From: Rhodospirillales bacterium
GTDB taxonomy: Bacteria; Pseudomonadota; Alphaproteobacteria; UBA828
Assembly: GCA_026712885.1 (NCBI GenBank)
Contig: JAPOPO010000548.1
Coordinates: 1-16,105 of the forward strand
Length of the DNA stretch: 16,105 nt
Direction: 5' to 3'
The position numbers were made by a program, and so were the translations under genes. This document shows, one piece after another, positions 7,309-13,655 of the stretch (its first letter is position 1; each line of letters opens with the position of its first letter). The notes under the pieces were generated by a model that worked only from the letters and a program-made list of their open reading frames with translations, was not told the origin of the DNA and did no database searches.

Positions 7309-7790
7309 GGCTTGCCTCCACTTGCCGGCGACGCGGGCATCCGGTGCCTCACGACGAGCGCCGTCCCGCCTTCCGATCGCGCGGCCACCGGGGCGTGCGG
7401 GAGATGCGACAGGCCCCGGAACAGCGTCTGCACCGCATCCGAGAACCCGCCCTCAAAGGCCGCATTCCCCTCCAGCCGGTAGCGACGGTCAGTCAGGAAC
7501 AGCACCTCCGTGCCGGCCCGCGCTGCCCAGCGCGCCAGCACGGCGCGCAGCATCTCGCCCTCACGCACCCACCAGACACTCGTGCCGGAGACACTCGGGT
7601 CCGAGATCTTCGGCTCCAGGATCGCCGGGCCGGGACCGAGCGGGGGCCCGATATCCGCCGCGCCCGGCGACTTCGCGATAGCCTCCGCCCGCACGGCGCC
7701 CGTTTCAGCCGGGGGTACGTAACGGAACCCGGCCGCGGCCGGCGCCGCCGAGAGCGCGAGCAGCGCGATCGCCAGCGCCGCGCCCGTCAC
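7305..7790 (-). CDS. Small exported TcpQ-domain protein at the TraL position
   Basis: A 161-residue protein with a Sec signal peptide (MTGAALAIALLALSAAPAAA). A low-complexity linker contains the repeat-derived SVSGTSV near residue 66. The C-terminal domain resembles TcpQ/PilL: VREGEMLRAVLARWAARAG, then TDRRYRLEGNAAFEGGFSDA and a final VAARSEGGTALVVRH strand. TcpQ-type domains act as periplasmic pilotin-like partners of secretins or pilus assembly. The same domain occurs at the C-terminus of the peptidase fusion at 10703-12076. The start is GTG 7790, overlapping the icmT stop as GTGA, and the next gene starts within its stop (ATGA). It occupies the place of traL in R64; I do not claim orthology with TraL. 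Confidence 0.72.
   Translation of the reverse strand: MTGAALAIALLALSAAPAAAGFRYVPPAETGAVRAEAIAKSPGAADIGPPLGPGPAILEPKISDPSVSGTSVWWVREGEMLRAVLARWAARAGTEVLFLTDRRYRLEGNAAFEGGFSDAVQTLFRGLSHLPHAPVAARSEGGTALVVRHRMPASPASGGKP
7575..7617. repeat. 15-bp interspersed repeat, inverted orientation, in TcpQ-domain gene
   Basis: AGACACTCGTGCCGGAGACA on the plus strand followed by a variant CTCGGGTCCGAG unit. It is read in the gene as SVSGTSV, a different frame from the blocks in traO or the dsbG-like gene. Confidence 0.78.
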
Positions 7791-8092
7791 CCGAAATCCG
7801 TGAAGCGCCGCAGCCGGGCGGCATGGAGCGCCCGGCGCCTTCCCGCGCTCAGCGCCCTGAGAGCGCGCACGGCCGCAGCCAGGCGGTAGCCCCGCGCCTC
7901 CGCCGCGCGGCAGGCCAGCATCGCCGCCGCCACGATCGCCGTCGTCCACCATGTGGGCAGGAACAGCCACGGCAGCGCCAGGATCAGCAGGCGCGCGTCG
8001 AACACCCACGCCCTGACCGGGCGCATCGAATCCCGCCACGCCACGGTGGACCCTCGAGCCGGAGAACTCCCTGGTCCCTCCGAAGGCTCCAT
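7787..8092 (-). CDS. traK: IcmT/TraK-type T4SS protein
   Basis: A 101-residue protein; IcmT is 86. The IcmT core starts at TVAWRDSMRPVRAWVFDARL, which matches the family's W.N..R..RF...DARA opening. It continues with a hydrophobic segment ending PTWWTTAIVAAAML and a basic tail (EARGYRL ... ALSAGRRRALHAARLRRF). The N-terminal 14 residues are extra and derive from a degenerate repeat block (SSPARGS). ATG 8092 has AGGGGAG about 8 nt upstream and lies 15 nt after the dotB stop. The next gene starts inside its stop (GTGA). IcmT is a small essential Dot/Icm protein, here in the same dotD-C-B-icmT order as traH-I-J-K. Confidence 0.88.
   Translation of the reverse strand: MEPSEGPGSSPARGSTVAWRDSMRPVRAWVFDARLLILALPWLFLPTWWTTAIVAAAMLACRAAEARGYRLAAAVRALRALSAGRRRALHAARLRRFTDFG
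8046..8080. repeat. Degenerate repeat block, inverted orientation, icmT N-terminus
   Basis: ACCCTCGAGCCGGAGAACTC followed by CCTGGTCC on the plus strand matches the longer form of the repeat in the dotB N-terminus (CTCGTGCCGGAGAACGCCCT then GGTCC). It encodes the non-conserved N-terminal extension of IcmT, in the PARVS frame. Confidence 0.6.
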
Positions 8093-8107
8093 CGCGGTCT
8101 CTCCCCT

Positions 8108-9355
8108 TCATGTGCCTGCATCTCCTTCGGTCATCCCCGGCACCTCGCCGCCGGCGAGCATCCGCCGCAGTCCTTCGTCCTCGATCAGGCCGCCGGCGTG
8201 CGCCTTGCGGGCGGCGGCCGCGAGATCGTTCCCGGTGGCGGCCAGCGCCGCCGCGATCCTCGCGGGCCAGCTGGCCTGCGGGCTCTCCAGCAGCGCCGCC
8301 TTGAGCCCGGCGTCGAAGGCGAGCCATTCGCGCAGCGCGGTGCGGCCGCCATTCGGGTTCGGCAGCAGTACCTGCGTCACAACCAGCGTCATGGCATCGA
8401 TCAGCGCCGCACCCCGTTCCGCGCGCTCGTCCGCCGGGAACTCCGCCAGCATGCGGCGCACCGTGGCCGCCACCCCGATGGTGTGGGCGGTGGAGAACAC
8501 GGCGATGCCGTAGTCGGCCGCCTTCACCACCGCCTCGACCGTCTCCCGGTCGCGCGCCTCGCCCACGATCACGGCCGAAGGCCGCCGCCGCAGGCTGGAG
8601 CGCAGTCCGTCCGCGAAGCTCGGGAAGTGGCGGGGGATCTCGGCCGAGGACATCAGCGCGCTATCGGTGGCGATGCCGTCAAAGACGTACTCGATCGGCG
8701 CCTCGTAGGACTGGATGCGGCCCGCGCCGCGCTCCAGCAGGTGACGCGTGCCGGCGGCGAGCAGGGTGGACTTGCCCGAGCCCGGCACGCCCGTGACCAG
8801 CACGAGCCCCTTGCAGAGGTCCCACGCGCGCACGATCCCGTCCTCGATGCCGAGCTCGGTGAATGTGGGCGGCCGGCCGGGCAGCACGCGGAGCGTTATG
8901 TTGACCGCAAAGCCGGCCGCGCCCTGGACCGGGGCGAGGTTGCAACGGAAGCGCCGGAAGAGCCCGCGCGCCAGTTGGATCGTATGGGAGCAGTCGATGG
9001 CGCGGCCCGAGCGCAGGATGCCCTCGCCGGTGGCGTCGTAGAGGCGCTCGCAGAGCCTGCCCATGACCACGCCGTCCAGCGGCGCGGCGGTGGCGCGCCG
9101 CAGATTGCCGTCGATCTCGACGAAGGCCGGAGAGCCGGTCTGGAAGGCGATATCGGAGGCGCCCCGGTCCGCAGCCCAGAGCAGGAACTCGTCCAGCCTG
9201 TCCGCCGGGAAGCCGTGCGCCGCCCCGGCCCACAAGGGAACACCTTGGTCCAGGGGACACTCGTGCCGGAGAACGCCCTGGTCCAGCGGACACTCGTCCC
9301 GGAGACACTCGTGCCGGAGAGCGCCCTGGTCCCGGTCCTGGGCGGGGGCGCTCAC
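8108..9355 (-). CDS. traJ: DotB/TraJ-type T4SS ATPase
   Basis: A hexameric PilT/VirB11-like ATPase of Dot/Icm-type systems. The product has 415 residues. The conserved N-terminal domain begins near 49 (FPADRLDEFLLWAADRGASD, then IAFQTG). Walker A is GVPGSGKST at 189-197, the Asp box YEAPIEYVFD at 217-226, Walker B AVIVGEARDRET at 261-272, and the His box STAHTIGVAATVRRM at about 288-302. All key ATPase residues appear present. Residues 10-40 are a family-foreign extension made of the repeat in the RHECL frame, carrying three cysteines. The start is GTG 9355, overlapping the dotC stop (GTGA). A start after the repeat tract is possible but I see no better ribosome site there. Confidence 0.94.
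   Translation of the reverse strand: MSAPAQDRDQGALRHECLRDECPLDQGVLRHECPLDQGVPLWAGAAHGFPADRLDEFLLWAADRGASDIAFQTGSPAFVEIDGNLRRATAAPLDGVVMGRLCERLYDATGEGILRSGRAIDCSHTIQLARGLFRRFRCNLAPVQGAAGFAVNITLRVLPGRPPTFTELGIEDGIVRAWDLCKGLVLVTGVPGSGKSTLLAAGTRHLLERGAGRIQSYEAPIEYVFDGIATDSALMSSAEIPRHFPSFADGLRSSLRRRPSAVIVGEARDRETVEAVVKAADYGIAVFSTAHTIGVAATVRRMLAEFPADERAERGAALIDAMTLVVTQVLLPNPNGGRTALREWLAFDAGLKAALLESPQASWPARIAAALAATGNDLAAAARKAHAGGLIEDEGLRRMLAGGEVPGMTEGDAGT
9241..9337. repeat. Interspersed repeat, inverted orientation, long form in dotB N-terminus
   Basis: Several units on the plus strand: GGACACTCGTGCCGGAGA twice or more with variants, alternating with an added CGCCCTGGTCC segment. It encodes RHECL/RDECP/LDQGV in the dotB N-terminus. 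This longer unit links the block to the one in icmT. Confidence 0.85.
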
Positions 9356-10170
9356 CGGCCGCCCTCCGCCGGCGGCGCCCAGCGGCCGGCATCGAGCTCG
9401 CAGCGGGCGGGACGCGCGATCCGGGCCGAGGCCGCGCCGATCCGCATCAGCCTCTCGTGCCCGGAGACGCCGGCCCGCTCGATCTCGACGCCGGGCGCGG
9501 TCAGCATCCCGGCGCGATTGAGCCTGTGCCAGAGCACCACGCCTTCAAAGGTGCGGTTGAGGCGGTCGAGGTCGGCGGCGAAGATGTCGTCGGCCAGCGC
9601 GGTGCCCTCCGCCCAGCCCTCGGCCAACAGGCGCCGCCAGCGGGCGTCCTCCCGGGCGTTGCGCGGGAACAGCACGGACGCAGGCGGCTCGGCCGGGAGC
9701 CAGGAACGCTCCAGCCAGTCGCGCCAGTGCGGCGCCGCGCTCACCAGCCGCGCCGGCTCCAGGATGCTGAGCACCCGCCTGGCGCTCGCCGCGCGCGTGC
9801 CGGCCGGTTCCAGCCGGAAGGCGCGGCGGGTCTCGGCGAGGACCGGCGGCAGCACCGTGAACCCGTCCTCGCGCAGCACGAGATCGCCGAAGCGGTAGAT
9901 CGCGGAGAGTTTTGGGCCGTGCCGGTCCAGCATGGTGCCGATCTCCCAGGCGCGTCGCGTGAGGCCCGCTCGCGCCCCGAACCCCAACGCGGCCAGGCGG
10001 ACGGCGGACGCGCGCTTCTCCGCGGCGAAGGGCACGTCCGGTCCCGGACCCGGCGCGAACGCCTGCAGGGACGCCAGGCCGGGCGGTGCTTCCGTGGCCG
10101 GAACGGGGAGGGGCGCGAGCCAGAGCGCGATGCCGAGCGCCGCGACGGCCAGGAAGTTCGGGCCGCGCAT
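9352..10170 (-). CDS. traI: DotC/TraI-type outer-membrane core T4SS protein
   Basis: A 272-residue exported protein of the DotC family, which with DotD and DotH forms the outer-membrane complex. Family landmarks in order: RASAVRLAALGFGARAGLTR, SAIYRFGDLVLREDGFTVLP, PPVLAETRRAF, APHWRDWLERSWLPAEPPAS, VLFPRNAREDARWRRLLAEG, WAEGTALADDIFAADLDRLN, RTFEGVVLWHRLNRAGMLTA and a closing GRWAPP. Unlike Legionella DotC, which is a lipoprotein, the signal sequence (LAPLPVPATEAPPG) has no Cys, so lipid anchoring appears to be lost or replaced by DotD's. ATG 10170 overlaps the dotD stop (TGATG). Confidence 0.92.
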   Translation of the reverse strand: MRGPNFLAVAALGIALWLAPLPVPATEAPPGLASLQAFAPGPGPDVPFAAEKRASAVRLAALGFGARAGLTRRAWEIGTMLDRHGPKLSAIYRFGDLVLREDGFTVLPPVLAETRRAFRLEPAGTRAASARRVLSILEPARLVSAAPHWRDWLERSWLPAEPPASVLFPRNAREDARWRRLLAEGWAEGTALADDIFAADLDRLNRTFEGVVLWHRLNRAGMLTAPGVEIERAGVSGHERLMRIGAASARIARPARCELDAGRWAPPAEGGR

Positions 10171-10706
10171 CAGCCGTCTCCCTCCGGCGCGAGTGCCGGT
10201 GGCGCGGCCCAGTCGAGCAGAACCGTCCGCCGCGCCGCATCGACGGTGAGCGTCGCCGCGGAGCCCGCGCGCAGGCCCGCGTCGCGGAGCACCGCGATCA
10301 GCGGCTCTCCCTCGGCTTCGACGGCCACGATCAGGGGCCGCGCGGGCGGTCGGCCGGCCTCCGCGAAGCGGTAGCCCGCGCGCCGCGCGAGCTCTTCCGC
10401 CAGCGCCTCGACCGGCCCGGTCCAGTCCAGCGACACGCGCGTGCGCAGCGCGGCCGGCACGGAGCGCGCATCCGGCAGTCCCGACTCCGAGTCCGGCGCC
10501 GGCGCCGCGCGGGCGAGCGAGGCCAGCGACCGCTCGGCGCGCTCCACGGCCTCGACCAGGCGCGTCTCAATAGGGTCCGGCCGCGCAAGGTCCTCCGCGG
10601 CGGGAACCGGCGGCGGCGTCCACATCGTGCAGCCTGCGAGCGGGCCCGCAACCAGGCTCGTGAGAGCGGCCCCCCGCAGCAGAGCCGGGATGCGCCGCGC
10701 CCTCAC
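10170..10706 (-). CDS. traH: DotD/TraH-type outer-membrane lipoprotein
   Basis: A 178-residue lipoprotein: basic start, hydrophobic stretch and lipobox LAGC with Cys26 followed by Thr, consistent with outer-membrane sorting. The globular domain (about 90-168) resembles DotD's secretin-N0-like fold: RVSLDWTGPVEALAEELARR, AGYRFAEAGRPPARPLIVAV, EPLIAVLRDAGLRAGSAATL, then VDAARRTVLLDW. DotD is needed to localise DotH/DotC to the outer membrane. The start is GTG 10706, overlapping the upstream stop (GTGA). Order dotD-dotC-dotB follows R64 traH-I-J. Confidence 0.9.
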   Translation of the reverse strand: MRARRIPALLRGAALTSLVAGPLAGCTMWTPPPVPAAEDLARPDPIETRLVEAVERAERSLASLARAAPAPDSESGLPDARSVPAALRTRVSLDWTGPVEALAEELARRAGYRFAEAGRPPARPLIVAVEAEGEPLIAVLRDAGLRAGSAATLTVDAARRTVLLDWAAPPALAPEGDG

Positions 10707-12076
10707 CAGCCCGCCCCGTCGGCATCGTCCACCACCAGGTGGCGGTTTGCCGCATAGGCGCGGGCGTCCAGCGTCCGCCTCGTCGCGGGACCGCTCAGCA
10801 GGACGTCCGCGGCCTCCAGGAAGCCGCCCTCGAAAACCGCCGCCGCGCCCAGGCCGTAGTCCTCGCGCGCCTTCCAGACCAGCGTCCAGCCGGCGCGCGC
10901 CGCCCAGTCCTCCAGCACGCCGCGCAGCGTCCGGTGCTCGTCCGGATCGACGGCCCAGCCGCCGCCGGTTCCGGGCTCGCCTCTATCGGCATTGACAGGA
11001 TTGCCAGTCCCGCCGCCGCTTGCCGGGCCGCGCTGCGCGACGTCCCAGTACCGGAAGAACACCACCGCGCCGTTCCCCGGCACGCGTGTCCCCGGCACGA
11101 GTGTCCCCGGCACGCGTGTCACTGGCCCGAGGGTCTCCGGCACGAGTGTCTCCGGCACGAGTGCCTCCCAGGACCAGCCGTAGCCGCTCAGCGAGGCCAC
11201 CCGGTCGAGCAGGCCGGCGAGGGGCCCGTGCCAGGCGAGGCGCAGCGCCGGCGGATCGTCAAGGACCGCCGCACCTCCTTCGATCCGCGCCGGGCGCTCT
11301 TCGATCCGCATCGCCACGCCGGCAAGGGTCGAGAGACGCCGCACCAGCGCCGGGAAGGGCATCGGCTCGTCCCACTCGACGGAGATCTCCCCCGCGGCCA
11401 GCGCCGTCGGAAGCGCGCCCAGCGCCGGCCCGAGCTCGGTCGCCGCAAGCGCCGATTGCGCCGATCGCTCCGCGGCCGGAGGCGTCAGGGGAGTCGTCGT
11501 CACGCCGTGTTCCACGCGCGAAGCCGCCGTCGCCGGAGATGCGATTCCGATGTCTCCGGCCCGAGGGTCTCCGGCACGAGTGTCCCCCGCCAGCGCGACC
11601 CCGAAGTTCATGCACAGGAACACCGCGGCGGCGCCGGCGCACATGCCGGGACCGAGCGGCACCAGCCCCTTGCGGAAGGGACGCCCGCGCTTGCGCTGCA
11701 CGCAGAAGCGGTAGAGAAGCCCCGCGCCTGCGCCCAGCGCCATGGCCCAGGCGAGGCCGAGCGGCCCCAGCAGGAACCCTACGGCCCCCAGCAGCATCGC
11801 GTCGCCTGGATAGAGTGGCCAGCGCCGTCTCAGCAGCGCTGCGGCCGCGATCGGGACCGTCACGGCGGCAACGCCGAGCGTTGCCCCCAGCACTCCGCTC
11901 GCCAGGGGCGGCCAGGTGCCGTCCGTTTCCGGTCCCCCACCGCCGAAGCGCCACGCCGCCGCCGCGCCGAGCAGCGCCAGCACCAGGCGCGGGTCGACCA
12001 GGGCGCGCCGAGCGTCCTGGACGGCCATCGCCGCCATCGCCGCGAGCACCGCGCCCGCCGAAATCGCCTCCGTCAT
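10703..12076 (-). CDS. Prepilin peptidase (A24-like, PilU type) fused to secretin-N-like and TcpQ domains
   Basis: A 457-residue fusion. Residues 1-165 are a polytopic A24-type leader peptidase with the two expected catalytic aspartates, Asp21 (AVQDARRALVDPRL) and Asp92 (LYPGDAMLLGAVGFLLGP), and the family's PFRKGLVPLGPGMCAG near 133-148. It would cut PilS and PilV prepilins. Then comes a repeat-derived linker (DTRAGDPRAGD, 165-175), a secretin N-domain-like part (AGEISVEWDEPMPFPALVRR ... ALRLAWHGPLAGLLDRVASL ... VVFFRYWDVAQRG, 228-349) interrupted by pentapeptide repeats at 306-334, and a TcpQ domain (DPDEHRTLRGVLEDWAARAG, KAREDYGLGAAAVFEGGFLE, YAANRHLVV; 378-450). The C-terminal half should be periplasmic. 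ATG 12076 overlaps the upstream stop (TGATG), after GGGGAG. The chain is continuous, so the fusion looks real. Confidence 0.82.
   Translation of the reverse strand: MTEAISAGAVLAAMAAMAVQDARRALVDPRLVLALLGAAAAWRFGGGGPETDGTWPPLASGVLGATLGVAAVTVPIAAAALLRRRWPLYPGDAMLLGAVGFLLGPLGLAWAMALGAGAGLLYRFCVQRKRGRPFRKGLVPLGPGMCAGAAAVFLCMNFGVALAGDTRAGDPRAGDIGIASPATAASRVEHGVTTTPLTPPAAERSAQSALAATELGPALGALPTALAAGEISVEWDEPMPFPALVRRLSTLAGVAMRIEERPARIEGGAAVLDDPPALRLAWHGPLAGLLDRVASLSGYGWSWEALVPETLVPETLGPVTRVPGTLVPGTRVPGNGAVVFFRYWDVAQRGPASGGGTGNPVNADRGEPGTGGGWAVDPDEHRTLRGVLEDWAARAGWTLVWKAREDYGLGAAAVFEGGFLEAADVLLSGPATRRTLDARAYAANRHLVVDDADGAGW
11076..11168. repeat. 15-bp interspersed repeat, six-unit block in peptidase fusion
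   Basis: About six tandem units on the plus strand, mixing CCGGCACGAGTGTC, CCGGCACGCGTGTC and TGGCCCGAGGGTCT. Read as TLVPE/TLGPV/RVPGT/TLVPG inside the secretin-N-like domain of the peptidase fusion. This is the longest forward array. Confidence 0.9.
11550..11587. repeat. 15-bp interspersed repeat, block in peptidase fusion linker
   Basis: TCTCCGGCCCGAGGGTCTCC followed by GGCACGAGTGTC. Read as DTRAGDPRAGD immediately after the peptidase membrane domain, in a different frame from the block at 11076 in the same gene. Confidence 0.85.
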
Positions 12077-12462
12077 CACTCCCCGTCCTTCCCGTCTCGC
12101 CTGTCCGCCGCTATTGCCGCGTCCGCGCCGAAGGTGGCCGGCAGCGCCCGGCACCAGGGCGCGAGCCCTTCTCCGGCACGCGTGTCCTCGGCGCAGAGAT
12201 GCGGCGCCAGCACCGCCGGGGCGCCGTTGCTCTCGACCCGCTCGCGGTTCCACGCCAGCAGCGCCGCCTGCGCGCGCGCCAGCGCGCGCAGCACGCCGAT
12301 CTCCGCCTGCAGCCGTTCCATCTCGAGGAACGCCCGCTCGGAGTTCCAGGCCTCGTCTTCGCCCGCCCCCGCCGGTTCCGGCATGGCCAGCATCGCCGCG
12401 AGTGCCGCCGCCAGCGCCACTGCGGCCCCGCCGACGATCCGCTTCCGGATCCGCGCCTGCAT
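12076..12462 (-). CDS. Small exported coiled-coil protein, unknown function
   Basis: A 128-residue product with a signal sequence (IVGGAAVALAAALAAMLAMP, likely cut near AGAGE). A predicted coiled coil follows (RAFLEMERLQAEIGVLRALA, then RAQAALLAWNRERVE, about 45-78). The loop with two Cys (PHLCAEDTRAGEG ... WCRALP) carries one unit of the interspersed repeat. The coiled coil recalls the N-terminal part of IncI PilP, but the PilP C-terminal domain is not visible, so I do not name it. The ATG at 12462 overlaps the pilV stop (TGATG) and its stop overlaps the peptidase start, so it is clearly part of the same operon. It likely works in the periplasm with the pilus. Confidence 0.75.
   Translation of the reverse strand: MQARIRKRIVGGAAVALAAALAAMLAMPEPAGAGEDEAWNSERAFLEMERLQAEIGVLRALARAQAALLAWNRERVESNGAPAVLAPHLCAEDTRAGEGLAPWCRALPATFGADAAIAADRRDGKDGE
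12169..12190. repeat. Single unit of the 15-bp repeat in small coiled-coil gene
   Basis: TTCTCCGGCACGCGTGTCCT, one unit with a CGCG variant, read as EDTRAGE in the tail of the protein. Confidence 0.6.
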
Positions 12463-13652
12463 CACCGGCACCCCTGGCAGCGTCCGACGACCAGGCGCGA
12501 GATGCCGGCGTCGACCGCATCCAGCCGCGTGCCCGCCTGCACCCGCGTGGCCGTGACGGACGAGGCCGCGACCGAATCCGCCGTCATCGTCCGGGCGGTC
12601 ACCGACCGCGCATCGAGCCCGCCCAGCCGGGCGCTCCCGGCCGCCACCGCACCGGCGGCGCCGATGGACGCGGCCTCGACCCGGTTTGCCGCCTCCACGG
12701 TCTGCGCCCGCACCGCGCCCGTGACCGTCAGCGAGACGGCCGATGCCGGCCCGGATATCCGCGCCGCCGAGGCCGTCATCGACTCCCCCGCCTCGACCGT
12801 GCCCGAGGCCCGCACGGCGCGGCCCACCACGAGATCGCCGGTTACCGCGAGATCGCCGCCCGCCGTGAGATCCGTCTCGAGCTCCAGGCTCGCCGCCTCG
12901 ATCGTGCCCGCGCCCTCGATGGCGTTGCCCGCCATGTCGAGGTCGGCCTCCATCCGGTTGGCCTCCGCGAACCCCGGGATCGCGACGCGGTAGAGCGCGT
13001 CGCCGTAGACGCCCGCATGGTCGAAGCGCCTGAGCGCCGCCAGCGCGCCTTCGGCCGGAGCGCCCACGAAGGCGGCCCGGAAGGGCGCGAGATCGGCGTC
13101 CACGGTGGGACCCGAGAGCCGCGACGGGCCCGCGAGTCCGATGCGCGGCCCCGCCGCCTCCAGCAACGCCGCCGCCGGGCGCACGGTGTCGCCTGCCGAC
13201 ACGGTCTCGGCCGCCAGTAGGTCGAAGGCGTCCGGGCCCGCCGCCAGCATCAGCACCCGGTAGCCGCGCCCGAGCGCGTCCACCTCGGAGAAGTCGGCAG
13301 TGAGCGAGCCCGCCGCCTTGAGCGAGGCCAACGTGATCTCCGAGGGTCCCGCCCGCGCCTGTGTGAGAAGAGCAGGGAAGCGGCTGTGGGCGTACGACGA
13401 CGACGCCTCCGCCAGCACCGAGAGCTGCACCGCCGCGAGCCGGCCGCGCTCTTCCAGCGCCCGGGTCTCGAAGAACACCGTGGCTCCCAGCACCAGCAGC
13501 CCGAGCAGGCCGAGCGCCAGCAGCCCCTCGAACAGACTCAGTCCGCGACTCAGTCCCCGGCCGGGGCCTTTTGCAGCTCCCGGGCCGGCCCGCAGCCGCC
13601 GTCCCCGGGCCGACGCCCGTCCGTCGCGCATGGACGCCAGGAACCGTCTCAT
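12462..13652 (-). CDS. pilV: PilV-type minor pilin/adhesin with beta-solenoid-like tail
   Basis: A 396-residue IncI PilV-like protein. The class III prepilin signal is intact: SRGLSLFEGLLALGLLGLLV, predicted cleavage after Gly37, with the essential Glu at mature position 5 (Glu42). The central domain contains GDALYRVAIPGFAEANRMEA followed by DLDMAGNAIEG, the hallmark joining PilV body and variable tail. From about residue 275 the tail is a run of short Ala/Val/Thr-rich strands (TAGGDLAVTGDLVVG, SLTVTGAVRAQTVEAANRVE and so on) suggesting a beta-solenoid or trimeric fibre. It ends VVGRCQGCR, with a CxxC pair. In R64 the PilV tail is switched by a shufflon; here the tail is fixed. GAGGGGGAG precedes ATG 13652, 3 nt after the upstream stop. 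Confidence 0.85.
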   Translation of the reverse strand: MRRFLASMRDGRASARGRRLRAGPGAAKGPGRGLSRGLSLFEGLLALGLLGLLVLGATVFFETRALEERGRLAAVQLSVLAEASSSYAHSRFPALLTQARAGPSEITLASLKAAGSLTADFSEVDALGRGYRVLMLAAGPDAFDLLAAETVSAGDTVRPAAALLEAAGPRIGLAGPSRLSGPTVDADLAPFRAAFVGAPAEGALAALRRFDHAGVYGDALYRVAIPGFAEANRMEADLDMAGNAIEGAGTIEAASLELETDLTAGGDLAVTGDLVVGRAVRASGTVEAGESMTASAARISGPASAVSLTVTGAVRAQTVEAANRVEAASIGAAGAVAAGSARLGGLDARSVTARTMTADSVAASSVTATRVQAGTRLDAVDAGISRLVVGRCQGCR

Positions 13653-13655
13653 CGC

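Noticed and set aside
7823..9898. Long open frame on the plus strand (about 690 codons), and similar long plus-strand frames at 37-1044, 1315-2445, 11020-12993 and 4609-5907
   Set aside because: They lie antisense to convincing dotC, dotB, icmT, traU, pil and traN genes, have Arg/Pro/Ala-rich sequence of no known family, and are expected by chance in very GC-rich DNA.
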